From positions 1 to 8,216 of the forward strand of contig CAZGDY010000078.1 in NCBI GenBank assembly GCA_964524965.1: DNA of 8,216 nucleotides. The letters run 5' to 3'. Each line of letters opens with the position of its first letter. Position 1 is the first letter of the stretch. Position numbers and translations under genes: made by a program. A model generated the notes under the pieces. The model saw nothing but the letters and a program-made list of their open reading frames with translations. It was not told the DNA's origin and searched no databases. This stretch comes from Kmv34 sp964524965. GTDB taxonomy: Bacteria; Aerophobota; Aerophobia; Aerophobales; B3-G15. Below, piece by piece: positions 1-6,138 of the stretch.

Positions 1-1275
1 GAATGGGACTGTTTGATAGAAGAAAAAAAGACTAATAAATCATTTTCCCTCCCTTCCTCTTCTCATCCTAAGAAATTAAGTGAAATCCCAAATTATGCGG
101 AAGCTCGATATCCAAGCAAAATAAGTGAATTTGATCGAATGTTGGGAGGAGGAGTTGTTCCAGGGTCAGTAATTTTAGTAGGAGGAGAACCCGGTATAGG
201 CAAGTCGACATTGCTTATGGAAGTTGCAGAAGGTTTATCAGCAATGGAATTTCCTATTCTCTATGTTTCTGGTGAGGAATCCCTGCAACAAACAAAAATG
301 AGAGCGAATAGACTTGACATAAAATCATCTTCTTTATTTATCTTAGCGGAAAATAATCTTGACGCTATTCAAAAACAAATTAAGGACTTTAAAGCAAAAA
401 GTGTTGTAATTGACTCAATCCAAACAGTTTATCTCGATGATGTGAATTCTTCTCCTGGCAGTATCTCCCAAGTAAAAGAATGCACTTCCTCTCTGGTAAA
501 GATTGCTAAAACGGAAGGAATCGCAACGTTCTTAGTAGGACATGTAACCAAAGATGGTTCTATTGCTGGACCTCGAATAATGGAGCATATGGTAGACACT
601 GTTCTTTACTTTGAAAGCAGCAAAGATTATCAATATCGAATTCTCAGAGTCATTAAAAACAGATTCGGCCCCACTTCAGAAATTGGGATATTTAAAATGG
701 TACAGAAAGGTCTGGTAGAAATAGTAGATTCCTCAAGCTTGTTTATCACTGATTCATTTTTAAAGAATGCTACTCCGGGAACAGCAGTTACAGCTACAGT
801 AGAAGGTAGCCGGGTCTTTTTAATAGAAATTCAGGCTTTAACCAGCAGAGCTAATTCGGCTGTTCCGAGGAGAATCACCCAAGGAGTAGATTATAACAAG
901 ATATGTTTGCTTTTGGCAGTTTTAGAAAAACGAGGATTTAATTTTTATCAAAAAGAGGTTTATGTGAATGTTCCGGGAGGAGTAAAAGTGGAAGAACCAG
1001 CTTGCGATTTAGCCATCGCCTTGTCAGTTACTTCCAGTATTAGAAACAGGGCTATAAAACCAAAAACTGTGATAATGGGAGAAGTAGGTTTAACCGGTGA
1101 AATTAGGCCTGTAGGACTTATGCAACAACGCCTCAGAGAAGCAAAAAAATTAGGTTTTAAAAGATGCATTGGTCCCTCTCTGGAACAAAAAGAAACCACA
1201 ATAGTTAAGGGAGTGGAATTTATAGGAGTTCGAACTCTGGAAGGAGCTATTCAAGAAGGGCTGAAGGAGAATTAA
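1..1275 (+). CDS. radA: DNA repair protein RadA (Sms), 5' end cut by window edge
   Basis: RadA is a RecA-like ATPase with a Lon-protease-like C-terminal domain; in the cytoplasm it drives branch migration of recombination intermediates. The frame is open to base 1, so the gene is partial. The first visible codons (1-24) read E-W-D-C-L-I-E-E, which matches the GEWNTLVEE segment that follows the N-terminal four-cysteine zinc finger in RadA. The finger, about 30 residues, therefore lies upstream of the window and the TTG at 13 is not the real start. Counting from that TTG as residue 1, I see a Walker A (GEPGIGKST, 58-66), a Walker B-like strand (VVIDSIQ, 131-137), the RadA-specific KNRFG motif (215-219) and the Lon-like domain from about 240 to the end. 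The visible 420 residues plus the missing finger fit the usual ~450-460. It abuts disA; in B. subtilis RadA and DisA interact physically, so co-expression makes sense. Family assignment is secure. Confidence 0.97.
   Translation, partial: EWDCLIEEKKTNKSFSLPSSSHPKKLSEIPNYAEARYPSKISEFDRMLGGGVVPGSVILVGGEPGIGKSTLLMEVAEGLSAMEFPILYVSGEESLQQTKMRANRLDIKSSSLFILAENNLDAIQKQIKDFKAKSVVIDSIQTVYLDDVNSSPGSISQVKECTSSLVKIAKTEGIATFLVGHVTKDGSIAGPRIMEHMVDTVLYFESSKDYQYRILRVIKNRFGPTSEIGIFKMVQKGLVEIVDSSSLFITDSFLKNATPGTAVTATVEGSRVFLIEIQALTSRANSAVPRRITQGVDYNKICLLLAVLEKRGFNFYQKEVYVNVPGGVKVEEPACDLAIALSVTSSIRNRAIKPKTVIMGEVGLTGEIRPVGLMQQRLREAKKLGFKRCIGPSLEQKETTIVKGVEFIGVRTLEGAIQEGLKEN
1264..1270 (+). promoter_or_regulatory. 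Shine-Dalgarno for disA, inside radA end
   Basis: AAGGAGA lies five bases before the TTG at 1276, within the last codons of radA. It is a strong ribosome binding site and decides the non-ATG start of disA; the next in-frame ATG (1381) is already inside the conserved cyclase domain. Its position inside radA points to translational coupling. Confidence 0.85.
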
Positions 1276-2331
1276 TTGGCGCTAAACAAAGAATTTAATG
1301 AGGAACTTTTAAAATTATTGAAAATTGTATCTCCAGGGACTGACCTTAGAGAAGGATTGGAGATAATACTTCAGCGAGGTATGGGAGGATTGCTTGTCAT
1401 TGGGGATAATGAAAAAGTACTCAGTCTCATAGATGGAGGATTCCAAGTTAACTCTCCTCTTACACCCGCAGCTCTCGCTGAGCTTGCCAAAATGGATGGA
1501 GCCATAATTCTCTCCCGTGACACAGGTAAGATTCTTTACGCAAACACTCAGCTTATACCTGATTATCTGATCCCCACTGAAGAAAGAGGAACGAGACACA
1601 AAAGCGCAAATAGAATGGCCAAACAAACAGATTGTCCCGTTGTCGCCATTTCCGAGACAAGAAACACAATAACTCTTTACCAGAAAAATAATAAATATGT
1701 CTTAAAATCTATTCCAGAATTATTGAGAAGATCAGCCCAGGCTCTCCAAACTATGGAGAGGTACCGCATGACTTTCAATGAAGCTTTAGTTATATTAGAC
1801 ATCCTTGAATTTAAAAACGATGTAAGACTATTTCATGTGGTAAATGTTGTTCAGAAAGGAGGAGTTATAAAGAGAATAAAAGAAGAAGTAGAACGATATG
1901 TTGTGGAATTAGGAGAAGAGGCAAGGTTGGTAGAGATACAACTTAAAGAAATTTTAGGAGTTTGCCTAAAAGAAACAGAACAGGTAATTCGGGATTACGC
2001 TAAAGAAAATATTAAATTAGCAAATGAAAAATTAAATTCACTTCATTTAAATAAACTCCTTGAGATAAGTATTATTGTCGAGAGTTTAGGCTATGAACCT
2101 AAACCTGAGAGTTTAGATATCACTGTTTCTCCAAGAGGTTACAGGGTATTATCTAAGATACCCCGTCTGCCCAAGATAGTAATAGATAATGTTGTTAGTT
2201 CTTTTGGTGACCTCTACAATATTATGAAAGCTACACCATTAGAGCTAACAGAAATTGACGAAGTTGGAGAAAAAAGAGCTACTACTATTAAAATAGAACT
2301 GGAAAAATTCAAAGACAAAGCTTTAGTTTAA
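1276..2331 (+). CDS. disA: DNA integrity scanning diadenylate cyclase DisA
   Basis: DisA condenses two ATP to cyclic di-AMP and reports on DNA integrity: its C-terminal helix-hairpin-helix region binds branched DNA, which lowers cyclase activity. The 351 residues match the usual ~355. The N-terminal DAC domain (about 10-145) has the DGA motif at 74-76 and GTRHKSA at 105-111, which replaces the common GTRHRTA; the R-H pair is kept. A helical linker (about 150-285) follows, then the DNA-binding HhH region (about 293-345, with EIDEVGEKRA). The start is TTG, directly after the radA stop, with a good Shine-Dalgarno. Being downstream of radA is the classic arrangement, and RadA is known in B. subtilis to restrain DisA activity. 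Cyclic di-AMP usually governs potassium and osmolyte balance and wall homeostasis; no receptor or phosphodiesterase gene is in view. Family is certain; activity is inferred from the motifs. Confidence 0.97.
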   Translation: MALNKEFNEELLKLLKIVSPGTDLREGLEIILQRGMGGLLVIGDNEKVLSLIDGGFQVNSPLTPAALAELAKMDGAIILSRDTGKILYANTQLIPDYLIPTEERGTRHKSANRMAKQTDCPVVAISETRNTITLYQKNNKYVLKSIPELLRRSAQALQTMERYRMTFNEALVILDILEFKNDVRLFHVVNVVQKGGVIKRIKEEVERYVVELGEEARLVEIQLKEILGVCLKETEQVIRDYAKENIKLANEKLNSLHLNKLLEISIIVESLGYEPKPESLDITVSPRGYRVLSKIPRLPKIVIDNVVSSFGDLYNIMKATPLELTEIDEVGEKRATTIKIELEKFKDKALV

Positions 2332-2345
2332 AAATATTAATCTTA

Positions 2346-2362
2346 ATAAATAATTTATTTAT
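2346..2362. repeat. 17-bp A/T palindrome before yacL-like gene
   Basis: Bases 2346-2362 form a perfect inverted repeat of eight A/T pairs around one central T (ATAAATAA-T-TTATTTAT), in the 46-bp gap between disA and the next gene and one base before its Shine-Dalgarno. It could be an operator, an unwinding element, or chance in AT-rich DNA. It lacks the G/C stem expected of an intrinsic terminator. Confidence 0.4.
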
Positions 2363-2363
2363 C

Positions 2364-2369
2364 GGAGGA
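2364..2369 (+). promoter_or_regulatory. Shine-Dalgarno of yacL-like gene
   Basis: GGAGGA eight bases before the ATG at 2378 is the best ribosome binding site in the + strand run. With the 46-bp AT-rich gap, the only sizeable gap in this run before the cysS stop, it suggests yacL and the genes after it may be initiated independently of disA. I see no convincing -35/-10 pair. Confidence 0.75.
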
Positions 2370-2377
2370 AAAAATCA

Positions 2378-3412
2378 ATGTTTTTTGAGCAAATAAGAGT
2401 ACGTATGCTGTTTGTTGTTTTGGCAGCTGTCATTTGTTATGGAGTTGCCCTTAACTTAGGAAAGAATCCCTGGGTTTTCACCTTCTTTGGTGGATGGATA
2501 GCTACCATAGTTATAGTTGCAGAAAAAGGATTAACAAAAGTTCCTGTAATAAAGCTCATCGGTGGCATAATAGGACTGGCTGTGGGATTGATAATAGCAA
2601 ATTTACTGGCCTACCCTCTCCTGCTTATTACTGATTTAAAAGGATTTTCTCCCTGGATTTTACTTATTATAAATTTGTTGTGTGCCTGCATAGGATTAAC
2701 CGTAGGTTTAAAACGGCAAGGAGAAATATTTGACTTTTTCTCTCATATTACTGGCAAAAAACCACAGCCTCAGGCAAAAGAATGTAAAATTATTGATACA
2801 TCAGTAATAATTGATGGTAGAATAGCTGAAATCTGTGAAACGGAGTTTCTGGAGGGAACCATGATTATACCTCAATTTGTCCTCGCCGAAGTACAACAAA
2901 TTGCCGACTCTTCTTCTGCTACTAAGAGAACTCGAGGAAAAAGAGGGCTGGATATTGTTAATAAATTGCAAAATCAAGGGTTTATACCGATAAAAATAGT
3001 GGAGACTGATTTCCCTAATGTTTCTGGAGTTGACAGTAAACTTATTCAACTGGCAAAAGCTATGGGAGGGAAAATTGTAACTAATGATTATAATCTTAAG
3101 AAGGTAGCCAAAATTCAGGACATAAAAGTTTTAAATATTAATGAACTTGCTACGGCTTTAAAACCAATTCTTTTGCCCGGAGAATCGCTAACCATAAACA
3201 TCATCAAAGAAGGAGAAAACCCTAATCAGGGAGTAGCTTATCTGGAAGATGGTACTATGGTTGTGGTAGAGAAGGGTAAAAAGTATATAGGAAAAGAAAC
3301 AGAGGTGACAGTCACCTCTGTGCTGCAAACTACAACTGGGAAAATGATTTTCACTGAAGTTAAAGAAGAAAACGAAAAAGACAAAAGAAAGTTTCGGAAC
3401 AAAAAAAAGTGA
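2378..3412 (+). CDS. yacL: YacL-like membrane-anchored PIN-TRAM protein
   Basis: A membrane protein with a cytoplasmic nuclease-like domain and a predicted RNA-binding tail; its substrate is not known to me. The 344 residues open with four hydrophobic segments (about 10-27, 31-49, 59-84, 91-111). A PIN domain follows (about 135-262) with the acidic set expected of an active metal-dependent RNase: D140 in IIDTS, E171 in LAEV, D219 in VDSK and D237 in TNDYN. A TRAM domain (about 266-327) comes next, and the tail is lysine-rich. Architecture, size and position between disA and ispD match B. subtilis YacL. Unlike PIN toxins it has no small antitoxin partner gene, so a toxin-antitoxin role is unlikely. 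The start is ATG with a strong Shine-Dalgarno. The stop overlaps the ispD start by 4 bp and follows a run of eight A. Domain assignment is firm; cellular role is open. Confidence 0.92.
   Translation: MFFEQIRVRMLFVVLAAVICYGVALNLGKNPWVFTFFGGWIATIVIVAEKGLTKVPVIKLIGGIIGLAVGLIIANLLAYPLLLITDLKGFSPWILLIINLLCACIGLTVGLKRQGEIFDFFSHITGKKPQPQAKECKIIDTSVIIDGRIAEICETEFLEGTMIIPQFVLAEVQQIADSSSATKRTRGKRGLDIVNKLQNQGFIPIKIVETDFPNVSGVDSKLIQLAKAMGGKIVTNDYNLKKVAKIQDIKVLNINELATALKPILLPGESLTINIIKEGENPNQGVAYLEDGTMVVVEKGKKYIGKETEVTVTSVLQTTTGKMIFTEVKEENEKDKRKFRNKKK
3403..3409 (+). other. Possible -1 slippery heptamer A_AAA_AAG at yacL/ispD junction
   Basis: In the yacL frame the last codons are AAA AAA AAG TGA (3401-3412). 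The heptamer A_AAA_AAG at 3403-3409 is in the correct phase to be the dnaX-type slippery site. A one-base backward slip would bypass the TGA and continue with GTG at 3409, exactly the ispD frame, giving a fused polypeptide. I see no strong upstream Shine-Dalgarno stimulator and no clear hairpin just downstream, so use of the site is unproven; A-rich lysine tails are common in AT-rich genomes. Confidence 0.35.
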
Positions 3413-4104
3413 AAGTAGAGGCAATAATAGTAGGGGGAGGTAAGGGAACAAGATTTGGCAATAATTTGCCTAAACAATTCTGTCCCATAGCAGGTGAACC
3501 TATTTTAAATTGGACTTTATCTCGATTTGAGAACTGTCCTTCAGTAAATTCCATTATTCTGGTAGTTCCCGAAGGAATGGGAGAAAAAGCAAAGAATAAG
3601 CTCTCTTTGTTTAAATACAAGAAGTTAAAAATGGTTACAGAGGGAGGAAGAGAAAGAACAGATTCAGCATATCAGGGTTTTGTCTTTGTTGACGAAGATA
3701 CGCAAATAGTACTGATTCATGACGGAGTTCGTCCCTTAGTTTCCTCTTTTCTTATAAACTCAGTTATAGAGCAAACCAAAATTTATGGAGCGGTAACACC
3801 AGGAATTCCCATAAAAGAAACTGTTAAAGAAAAAGATAAACATGACCAGGTAACAAAAACTTTACCGCGGGATAGACTTTGCCTAATTCAAACTCCCCAG
3901 GGTTTTAAATATAATCTTATAAAAAACGCTTACGCACAAGCTAAATCACAAAACTGGAAAGCAAGTGATGATACCGGACTTTTAGAAAAATTAAATCAGA
4001 AAGTACAAATAATCCCTGGCGAGGAAACTAACATAAAAATTACTACTTTTTTTGATTTTAAACTGGCAGAGATTTTATTACAGGAAGAGCAAAATAAGAT
4101 ATGA
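3409..4104 (+). CDS. ispD: 2-C-methyl-D-erythritol 4-phosphate cytidylyltransferase
   Basis: IspD transfers CMP from CTP to MEP, giving CDP-ME in the MEP isoprenoid pathway. The 231 residues match the family length. Visible are the nucleotide-binding loop GGGKGTRFG (9-17, with R15) and PKQ (21-23, K22), EGGRERTDS (78-86), HDGVRP (104-109, usually HDAARP), R154 eight residues before TPQGF (162-166), SDDTGLLE (186-193), and NIKIT (208-212, K210). R15, K22, R154 and K210 line up with the catalytic and binding residues R20, K27, R157 and K213 of E. coli IspD. The start is GTG overlapping the yacL stop (GTGA) with no good Shine-Dalgarno, so translation probably depends on coupling. The 4-bp overlap with ispF supports IspD over the related ribitol-5-phosphate cytidylyltransferase TarI. 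It is not fused to IspF as it is in some bacteria. Confidence 0.95.
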   Translation: MKVEAIIVGGGKGTRFGNNLPKQFCPIAGEPILNWTLSRFENCPSVNSIILVVPEGMGEKAKNKLSLFKYKKLKMVTEGGRERTDSAYQGFVFVDEDTQIVLIHDGVRPLVSSFLINSVIEQTKIYGAVTPGIPIKETVKEKDKHDQVTKTLPRDRLCLIQTPQGFKYNLIKNAYAQAKSQNWKASDDTGLLEKLNQKVQIIPGEETNIKITTFFDFKLAEILLQEEQNKI

Positions 4105-4571
4105 GATGTGGTATAGGATATGATGTGCATCCTTTTTCCTGGGAGAGAAAATTAATCTTAGGAGGTGTTCGTATTCCCTACGAAAAAGGACTGGCCGGTC
4201 ACTCTGATGCTGATGTATTGGTTCATAGTATAGCAGATGCTCTTTTAGGAGCTTGCGGAGAAAGAGATTTAGGATATCACTTCCCTGATACTGAATCAAA
4301 ATATAAAGGAATCTGTAGCTTATCCCTTTTAGAAAAGGTTTATGAAATATTAAAAAATAAAGGGGCTTCGGTAATAAATGTGGATTCAACTCTCATAGCC
4401 CAAGATCCTGTCCTTAGCTCCTATATTCCTCAGATGAAAAGTAATATCGCCAAAGCTCTTAAGATAAAAACAGAGCAAATAGGAATAAAAGCTACCAGCC
4501 CCGAAGGGCTGGGAAATCTTGGAGAAAAAAAAGGAATAGCCTGTTTAGCTATTGCCAGTATTACTAAGTAA
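4101..4571 (+). CDS. ispF: 2-C-methyl-D-erythritol 2,4-cyclodiphosphate synthase
   Basis: IspF cyclises CDP-ME 2-phosphate to MEcPP with release of CMP; the family works as a homotrimer with zinc at the active site. The 156 residues are the standard length. Zinc ligands fall at D8 and H10 (GYDVH) and H42 (in LVHS). The mobile-loop pair H34-S35 lies in GHSDAD, FPDT is at 61-64, and KATSPEGLG (130-138) places T132 and E135 at the E. coli positions. The ATG overlaps the ispD TGA (ATGA). A modest GGAAGAG ends 11 bases upstream, inside ispD. With ispD this supplies steps 3 and 5 of the MEP pathway; step 4 (ispE) must be elsewhere. No missing residues. Confidence 0.97.
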   Translation: MRCGIGYDVHPFSWERKLILGGVRIPYEKGLAGHSDADVLVHSIADALLGACGERDLGYHFPDTESKYKGICSLSLLEKVYEILKNKGASVINVDSTLIAQDPVLSSYIPQMKSNIAKALKIKTEQIGIKATSPEGLGNLGEKKGIACLAIASITK

Positions 4572-4582
4572 AACTAAAATAA

Positions 4583-6007
4583 ATGAACCTAAAAATATAC
4601 AACACCTTAACCAGAAAAAAAGAAGAATTTTTGCCTTTGAAAGATAATCAAGTGAAAATGTATATCTGTGGTGTGACTCTTTACGATAAGCTCCATTTGG
4701 GCCACGCCCGGGCAGCAGTTGCGTTTGATATGATCCAAAGATATTTAAGGTATAAGGGATACCAGGTAATTTATGTGACTAATTTTACCGACATAGATGA
4801 TAAGATAATTCAAAGAGCTAAAGAGCTTAACACAACTATATTTGATCTGGCAAAGAAATTCATGGGTGAATATTCTGAACAAATGGAAAAGTTAAATGTG
4901 GAAAAAGCCGATTTTTATCCCCGGGCTACCGAGCATATAAAAGAGATTATTGTTCTTATAAAAAAACTTGAAGACAAAGGGATGGCTTATAACAGTGATG
5001 GGGATGTTTTTTTCAGGACAAAAAAATTCCCAAAATACGGCAAGCTCTCACACCAATCCTTAAAAGAGCTTTCCACCGGGGCAAGAATAGACATAGATGC
5101 GAAAAAAGAAACTCCTTTTGATTTTACTTTGTGGAAAAAAGCAAAAGAAAAAGAACCTTCCTGGGATAGTCCCTGGGGAAAAGGAAGACCTGGATGGCAT
5201 ATTGAGTGCTCGGCTATGGCTATGGAATACCTGGGGGAAAACATTGACTTGCACGGAGGCGGGAAAGACCTTATTTTCCCTCACCACGAGAATGAAATAG
5301 CTCAATCAGAGGCAATAACAGGTAAAGAATTTGCTCATTTTTGGGTCCATAATGGCCTTTTAACCATAAACGAGCAAAAAATGGCTAAATCTACCAAAAA
5401 TTTCGTCACTTTATCTGAAGCTCTCGAAAACTACGATGGTGAGGAGATAAGATACTATCTTTTATCGGCCCATTACCAAAGCCCCTTAAATTACAGTGAA
5501 GATAGTTTAAAGGAGGCATCTTCTTCCCTTAAAAGAGTATACAATTGCCTGGAAATCATAGAAGAATATTTATCACCTCAGGACAAAAAATTTAATCCTC
5601 AAGATATACCAGAAAAAATTAAAAAACTTTCTGATAAATTTTTTCAATCTATGGATGATGACTTTAATACTCCTGCCGCTTTTGCTGCTATATTCGAGTT
5701 GGTGAAAGAGGCCAACTATATTTTAGCAAATCTCCCTGCAAACCCAAAGTACCGGGCCAGGCTTTATTACATCGCTGATAAAATAAGACAGATGGGAAAA
5801 ATAGTTGGTTTTTTCCAAAAGAAAAAAAAGAAATTAGAAAATACAACAGAAAAACTTATCCAAATCTTAACAGATATAAGAAGCACTCTGCGCGAAGAAA
5901 AAAAATGGGACCTTGCTGATGTGATCCGCCAGCGTTTACAAAAAATAGGAATACATCTGGAGGATAAGAAGGGTAAAACTATTTGGAAAATTTCTTCCGA
6001 AAAGTAA
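4583..6007 (+). CDS. cysS: Cysteinyl-tRNA synthetase
   Basis: CysRS is a monomeric class I synthetase that charges tRNA-Cys. The 474 residues match the usual ~460-480. Signature parts in order: C29 in the CGVTLYD segment (CGPTVYD in many homologues), HLGH at 38-41 (HIGH motif), GWHIECSAM (204-212) with C209, FPHHENE (232-238) with H234 and E238, and KMAKS at 266-270 (KMSKS motif). The zinc ligands C29/C209/H234/E238 line up with E. coli C28/C209/H234/E238. The C-terminal helical domain has the WDLADVIRQRL and GIHLED segments near residues 438-460, preceded by a five-lysine run (near 5820-5834) that is prone to slippage. The ATG is 11 bases after ispF, and I see no Shine-Dalgarno in the A-rich leader. 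In B. subtilis gltX and cysE lie between ispF and cysS; here they are absent. The gene is intact. Confidence 0.97.
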   Translation: MNLKIYNTLTRKKEEFLPLKDNQVKMYICGVTLYDKLHLGHARAAVAFDMIQRYLRYKGYQVIYVTNFTDIDDKIIQRAKELNTTIFDLAKKFMGEYSEQMEKLNVEKADFYPRATEHIKEIIVLIKKLEDKGMAYNSDGDVFFRTKKFPKYGKLSHQSLKELSTGARIDIDAKKETPFDFTLWKKAKEKEPSWDSPWGKGRPGWHIECSAMAMEYLGENIDLHGGGKDLIFPHHENEIAQSEAITGKEFAHFWVHNGLLTINEQKMAKSTKNFVTLSEALENYDGEEIRYYLLSAHYQSPLNYSEDSLKEASSSLKRVYNCLEIIEEYLSPQDKKFNPQDIPEKIKKLSDKFFQSMDDDFNTPAAFAAIFELVKEANYILANLPANPKYRARLYYIADKIRQMGKIVGFFQKKKKKLENTTEKLIQILTDIRSTLREEKKWDLADVIRQRLQKIGIHLEDKKGKTIWKISSEK

Positions 6008-6024
6008 AATTTAAAGTAAAATTT
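6001..6024 (+). repeat. Perfect 12-bp tandem duplication at cysS stop
   Basis: AAAGTAAAATTT occurs at 6001-6012 and again at 6013-6024 without mismatch. The first copy contains the last sense codon and TAA stop of cysS (6005-6007); the second is non-coding and lies before the tRNA. It looks like a recent replication-slippage duplication. Confidence 0.8.
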
Positions 6025-6052
6025 ATAGACAAACCTTAAAAAATAACTAAGC

Positions 6053-6058
6053 TATACT
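6053..6058 (+). promoter_or_regulatory. Possible -10 box of tRNA-Thr gene
   Basis: TATACT (five of six bases of TATAAT) lies five bases before the first base of the mature tRNA. The best -35 candidate, TAGACA at 6026-6031, is 21 bases away, longer than the usual 16-18. If the box is used, transcription would start at or next to tRNA base 1. Otherwise the tRNA is read through from cysS, since I see no terminator between them. Confidence 0.35.
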
Positions 6059-6063
6059 CTGGT

Positions 6064-6138
6064 GCTGACGTAGCTCAATGGTAGAGCAGCTGATTTGTAA
6101 TCAGCAGGTTGGGGGTTCAAGTCCCTCCGTCAGCTCCA
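6064..6138 (+). tRNA. trnT: tRNA-Thr (anticodon UGU)
   Basis: A complete cloverleaf folds by eye. The acceptor stem GCTGACG (6064-6070) pairs with CGTCAGC (6128-6134). The D arm is GCTC/GAGC with loop AATGGTA, and the anticodon stem is GCTGA/TCAGC with loop TTTGTAA. This puts anticodon TGT at 6096-6098, which reads ACA and, by wobble, other Thr codons. The variable loop is AGGTT. The T arm GGGGG/CCCTC has loop TTCAAGT and one G-T pair. The discriminator base is T6135 and CCA is encoded at 6136-6138. It follows cysS in the same direction; the last 22 bases overlap antisense with the end of the mltA-like gene. Confidence 0.97.

Noticed and set aside
13..15. TTG as the start codon of radA
   Set aside because: The frame is open to base 1 and the preceding codons encode E-W-D-C, part of the conserved segment after the RadA zinc finger, so the gene begins upstream of the window.
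3..35. ATG at base 3 as a small gene
   Set aside because: It is out of the radA frame and stops after ten codons.
2378..3412. PIN-domain toxin of a VapBC-type toxin-antitoxin pair
   Set aside because: There is no small antitoxin gene upstream, the protein is membrane-anchored with a TRAM domain, and its place between disA and ispD matches YacL.
3433..3440. GGGGGAGG as an internal Shine-Dalgarno for ispD
   Set aside because: It encodes the conserved glycine loop of IspD, and no start codon follows at a suitable distance.
3188..3620. Several antisense open frames across the yacL/ispD junction
   Set aside because: They are Phe/Ser/Leu-rich mirrors of Lys/Glu-rich coding sequence, overlap each other and two well-supported genes, and show no domain.
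3409..4104. Ribitol-5-phosphate cytidylyltransferase (TarI) instead of IspD
   Set aside because: TarI is a close relative and the HDGVRP variant is unusual, but the 4-bp overlap with ispF and the NIKIT motif favour IspD.
5097..5300. 67-residue + strand open frame within cysS
   Set aside because: It lies fully inside the conserved CysRS catalytic region in another frame; lysine-rich shadow of A-rich codons.
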